The position numbers and the translations under genes are program-made. From Sphaerolaimus hirsutus (lineage: Eukaryota > Nematoda > Chromadorea > Monhysterida > Sphaerolaimidae), in assembly GCA_964036195.1 (NCBI GenBank), contig OZ038456.1:27071792-27135791 (forward strand): a DNA stretch of 64,000 nucleotides. Direction: 5' to 3'. Of the stretch, positions 55,501-61,500 are shown piece after piece; within the stretch, counting starts at the first letter, position 1, and each line of letters begins with the position of its first letter. Below the pieces are notes generated by a model. The model saw only the letters and a program-made list of their open reading frames with translations, did no database searches and was not told the DNA's origin.

Positions 55501-58500
55501 AATAAATTGATACGGTATTTTCTCGACATAACTCCAGGGGTTTATTTTTTCAGAGTGGAAATTTTGAGGGGGTATTTCGGGGGGGGGGGGGGGGTGTGGT
55601 GTTTATAATTTCATCAGAAATTTTCGTGGAATTCATAGTAAGGAACACGCTTTTACATACCTAAAACCGGTAATAAACGTACCTCAATATTATAACTTGG
55701 GACATACAACGTACATTGCTATACAAACTAGTGTATATGTGTAGCTGCGATTAGGGTTCAAACGGGATTGACTTTTCGGGATCTGGATCGGGATCGGGAT
55801 TCACTTTTTGAGATTTCGGGATCGGGATTGGGGTTTCGGGATCGGGATCGGGATTGTTTTTTTGAGATTTCGGGATCGGGATCGGGATTGGCCGGGATTG
55901 GGGTCACGGGATCGGGATCGGGATTGGGATTGGCATTTTTCCGGGATCGGGATTGGTTTCTAGGGATAGAGATTTTGGCCATTTTTCTGGCATTCACGGT
56001 TGTTCATAAAGGTCTCAAAACACTGTTGGATGCCAGACAAGTGGCATAAAATAGACACTGGGAGTTTGCATCCACTTTTTTGCATGCAAAAACGTCATTA
56101 TTATACTTTTTATTATTTCCACTAATTTTTCCGGGATCGGGATCCCGGACTTGGGGGTTTCTCGGGATCGGGATTTGAAAATTTTCGGGATCGGGATCGG
56201 GATTGGTATTTTTGGATTTCGGGATCGGGATTGGGGTTTCGGGATCGGGATCGGGACTGGTAAATCCCGGAATTTCACGGGATCCGGGATCGGGATCCCG
56301 TTTGAACCCTAGCTGCGATACAAACTTAGCAGCAAAAAATACATAATGTACATCATTCCAGACGGGGGGTATTTCGAGAGGGGTATTTTTTCCCCAGCTC
56401 GAAAACACCTGGTGGTATTTCGAGGGGGTGAATTAAATCAAGGGGGGGGGTAATTCAAGGAAATACGGTAATTTGAACGAAATTAAAAAAGATTTACACC
56501 CTGAAGAAATTTTTCCCATAGTTTAAAGCCATTGCGTTCTATCACAATCCTATCTTTTTGCTACATTTTGAAACAGCATGTTTGATGTTTATCAGACAAA
56601 GTGCATCTTTGCTGTATCATCTTGCCACCATCTTACAAATGCACAAAATGTTCATTTTCGAAATTTGACACACAAAATCTTGCTGATAAAAATAATCAAC
56701 ATGTTACCTTAATCTACCGTATTACCTCGAAATACCCCCCTCTGGAAATAACCCCTGTCTCGAAATTCCCCCCTCAAAATGGACACTATGAATCTATTAG
56801 CCCCCCTCGAAATACCCCCCCTAAAAAAAAATTTGACTGTAAACATAACGTACATGACAAAAGCTACAGTTTGTGATCCGAACGATGCAGAACAGACGTT
56901 AAAAACAATGACCGTGTTACGTTAGAACCTTTTTACACCATCTACATACTTAAGTCTATAGACTCTTAGGTGCTTTTTGTTGCATTTTTCGACGTCAGCA
57001 TACGTTACAAACAACATTTTAGTACTGGGAGTTCAAAAACTTTTTGGTGAAATAATAAGCCCCCCTCGCTGACGCCAACGCCAATGGCGCCTACTAATGG
57101 CGCCAGCGCCATGGCGCCATTTCGCCACTATGTAGCTAAAATTTTAGGGGGGGGCTGAGCCCCCCCCCTCGCCGGCCTCCGTAAACAAGCAGCCCCCCCC
57201 GCTCAAAAATCCTGGATACGTCCCTGCCCCCCCCCAACAAAATTCTCACTCTGATACAATCACCCCCGGGGAGTATTTCGAGGAAATACGGTAAGTCTAT
57301 TTAAGCAAAAATTATACAATCTCACAAGCCGACCCCCAAACCTCTTGCCACCGCAGACATGCGCGTTCGTGCAGCAGCCGTCCTTGTCGTCGCGTCTGGG
57401 CAGGGACCTGCTCGACCGCGTGAACAACCCCCAGCGGCACTTGCCCCCGCGAGACGGCCCCCCGCCCGGCGAGGAGACGGCCCCCTCCGTGAGTTATTGC
57501 ATTACACGTGCGTGTTTACGGCCTTTACGTACACGCCCACTGATGATATTGGCTGTTGATTGAATTTTTATTTGATTGGTGTGTTCGTTGAAATTTGTGT
57601 GATGTGTAATTATGTTAATTCATTCAAATGCATTTTTAAACCTATATTCAAGTTATTGAATGATTGAAAGGTAATTTGAACACACTTTCAAGTATTACAG
57701 TTGACGCCGCTTCAACTAGCATGTGTAGGGTTTTTAAACCACGTTGAACAGCAGTTGATTGCTTTGGCACCCTGCCAAATGTGTCTTATGTATGCCCGCA
57801 GGCCAGTCAACAGCGTGACGCGCCGCAGCGCATTCCTTCCAGGCAGCCTGCAGACTTCCACCTAACCAGTAACTTTTTTTTTTATATTTTTTTTGTCACG
57901 TTCATTCGTGTGCAATCGAAGTTGTGACCCAGGCGAGCAGCTGTCGCGTATCATACGTCCGATTTCTGTGGCCAACGTGGAGGGATTGAGTCCTTGGCGC
58001 CGCGCCAACAATCAACAGAACAACTCACAGTTAGTTGGTATTTCGAATTTGGTTGCGAGTGCCATGTTTGTGAAGAATTTAGTTTTCCCGACACTTTCTT
58101 CCACGTGCCGGTTTCCATTCCATTTTAGAATGCCACACACTGGTTGTAGTTGGCACGTTGCCAACGTGAACTGTACGCACACAGCACCTCAATATGGCAC
58201 CATCAACGCCACCATGATGCTCTATGGGCGTCATAAAACTTTTTTATGAATGAAACTGCCTGAAGTGTGCGTGCGGGGGCGTGTCAATTTTATTCCCAAC
58301 CCCCCGATGTTTACATCGCAGCGACGACCACCTGGGGCAGGGGGGCGAGCGCAGCTACAGCTCACAGAGAACGCTGCCCAAGGACCAGACCCCGCCCGAT
58401 TTGGTTCGTGCCGCTGAACTTTTTGGCATACACACACTAATGTCACATTTGCGCGAACTCGGGTTAAACTTGCATCAATGGATGCGGTTTAAGGCTTTTT

Positions 58501-61500
58501 AAAATAGTTTTTTGCTCTCAAAATTTGTTGTGTTAGAATTTGATGAAACTTTGGGTTTTTACGTAGTTCCATTTTCAAATACTATTTACTGCATACAGTC
58601 ATCCCCGGGTTATCGGGTAGGGTGAAATTTTTGAAATCTTACCCGATAATGCGGGGAACCCGATAACCGGGGGGTGTAATATAGAAGCGCCATGGTGCTG
58701 GCGCATCATTTGCATCAGATTTGATACAATTTTTCCCACCCAAATTATAGTGGAATGTTTATTAACTGCGCCATCTTGTAATTTACTGTGCGCAATGTGT
58801 ATTTCATCGGGTTTATGAAGTTTTTTTGGGAATTGTTGTAAAAAAGGGTTTATTTAATGCTTTAGTACCCTATAACTGAAGCCGTTTTGTATATGAAAAT
58901 GCAGAATATTTTCATTAATCCAACCCGATAACCGGGAATGCGGGGAAACCTACAACCCGGGGAATTTTCTGCACACATGTCCCCGTTTTTCACTATTCCA
59001 CCCATTTATCCGGGGAACCCGTTAACCCGGGGACGACTGTACATAGTTGCAAGTGCACCTTTCCGCTTCCCGATACTTAATTTTTGTGTAGAGAAGATCG
59101 AAGTTTGGTGCAAAAAATTGAAAAAACGCCAAGAATCGGTACTGAAAAATCAGATCGGATTCTTTTTTTCTTTCGAATGGGGGGGGTTGTATACAGTGCC
59201 CGACAAACGGGAGTAGGATGGCGCCCCCCCTAAAGTTCCTGTATAAAAAAAATAATAAGGAAATGAAGTAACGGAGCTGGCGCCACTTGTTGGTGTTGCG
59301 CTGTGGTTGGATTGGTGTTGATGTCAACGTCTACGATATCAATTTATGGTACTGGGCACCACTTTTAGTACATTGTAGTAGGGTTCAAACGGGATTGACT
59401 TTTCGGGATCGGGATCGGGATTCACTTTTTGAGATTTCGGGATCGGGATCGGGATTGGGGTTTCGGGATCGGGATCGGGATTGGTTTTTTGAGATTTCGG
59501 GATCGGGATCGGGATTGGCCGGGATTGGGGTCACGGGATCGGGATCGGGATTGGGATAGGCATTTTTCCGGGATCGGGATTGGGTTCTAGGGATAGAGAT
59601 TTTGGCCATTTTTCTGGCCTTCACAGTTGTTCATAAAGGTCTCAAAACACTGTTGGATGCCAGAAAAGTGCATAAAATTGACGCTGGGGGTTTGCATCCA
59701 CTTTTTTGCATGCAAAAACCTCATTATTTCACTTTTTATAATTTCCACTAATTTTTCCGGGATCGGGATCCCGGACTTGGGGGTTTCTCGGGATCGGGAT
59801 CGGGATTTGAAAATTTTCGGGATCGGGATCGGGATTGGTCTTTTTGAGATTTCGGGATCGGGATCGGGATCGGGATTGGGATTGGGGTTTCGGGATCGGG
59901 ATCGGGACTGGTAAATCCCGGAATTTCACGGGATCCGGGATCGGGATCGGGATCCCGTTTGAACCCTACATTGTAGTGGTGTTTATACTTGTAAAACATG
60001 AAAATGAACAAGATTTATTGTGGGTTTTGGTGAAGTGCACGCTTGCTGGCAAAAATTTTGCCAGCTGCCTAAAAATATTGCTTTGCAAAAGTGAGATCTC
60101 TGGGCATGTTTTATATTCGGCTCAGGAAAGCCCCCCCCCCCCCGCCCCCCGGGTACGTCCTCGAAAACCATCCACGAAACCATTTACCCCCACCCCCCCC
60201 CCCCCCCGCAGCTGTGCGGCCTCTCCCTGGCGGACCCCCCGGGCGCGCTGCAGTCGGACGACGACGACACGCAGCCGGGCGGCAACGAGCAGTCGGGCTC
60301 GGGCGACGCCGCTGCGCACACACTGGGCAGGGAGGGCAATGGGGGCAGGGATGACACGCTTACTAGGTGAATGGGGGGTGCTAGCAAGTGGGATTTGTGA
60401 GGTGTCTTTGTGGGGGGGTGTATTGATGGTCAATATTGTGGAGGGTTCATAGATATTAGGTGGGCTTGGGGGGGGGGGTCTCGATGGTTTTCGATGGTTT
60501 AGTCGATGTTTTCGCCTCATCATGATAGATGGATAAACAGCTGGGTCCGGTGTGAGATGTAGCCGTAGCATTTTGGGGGTTAAACCCCGCTGCTTGTGTA
60601 CCCCTGGTGCCAGTGCTAGACCCTGTATAATTCAAATGTCAAGTGTCAAAAGCATGTAAAATGGCATGAAGAATGTCAAACGTCTAGTAAAATTGACAGG
60701 TATTTTACAGGGCATTTCGCAGGTATTTTTACACTTTGCATGGCATTTTTACAGGGCCTGGGAGTGTTTTCTGATGGGTTTGTTCAAGGTATAGTGGCCA
60801 AACATTCTTCTTTGACACGAGAATTGGGGACTCCGCTAACAGGTTCGCCTGTGATTCAAAATTAGGCGGATACTTTTTCGGGCTGCCCTGTTGTTGATTG
60901 GCAGCCGTGATGATAAGCGGGAAAATGTTAATTTCCGCTGCATTGAATCAGCGTGCTGTTTAATGCTCTATCACGATCGTATAAATTCAGCGCTAAAGTC
61001 ATACATTTTCTGTGATCTGACGCACCCGCTCTCCATGTCTTAGCGCAGTTGATTCATACGACGTGATTTACTGGAAAACTGAATTTTCGTTCAATGCGTG
61101 TCTTTGTCGCTTGGTTCCTGTGACACTTTTGACTCTTGTTTTTGGTGTCAAATCACAATTTCTTGCCGCCAATTCTATTTTGGCGCCAGCGCAATTTTTT
61201 GGTTTTAAATTGATTAAATGCTTCCAGATTCAAATGGGTGAAGAAGTGTTTTTATTTATCATCTCAATTTTTTACACAAGCACTTTTCTAACCGTTGTTC
61301 CTTGGCAACCCTATCAAATTCCAGATTGTTTGCTAATAGTGAATCACTGCGCTTTCTTGAATTTCTCGTCCGCGTGTGCAGTCGGACAGTGTTGTAAAAA
61401 TACTGTATTAGCTTATGTACTAAACACCTTCCCGATCAAGTCCGGCCCCCCATTTTTTATTTTACTTCTGACGTCCTATCTCCAGTTCTAGGACGTGCCA

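Noticed and set aside
61063-61491. 142-codon plus-strand open frame in MAP4K intron 12
   Set aside because: No recognisable domain, AT-rich composition unlike the exons, and its end runs into the foldback arm.
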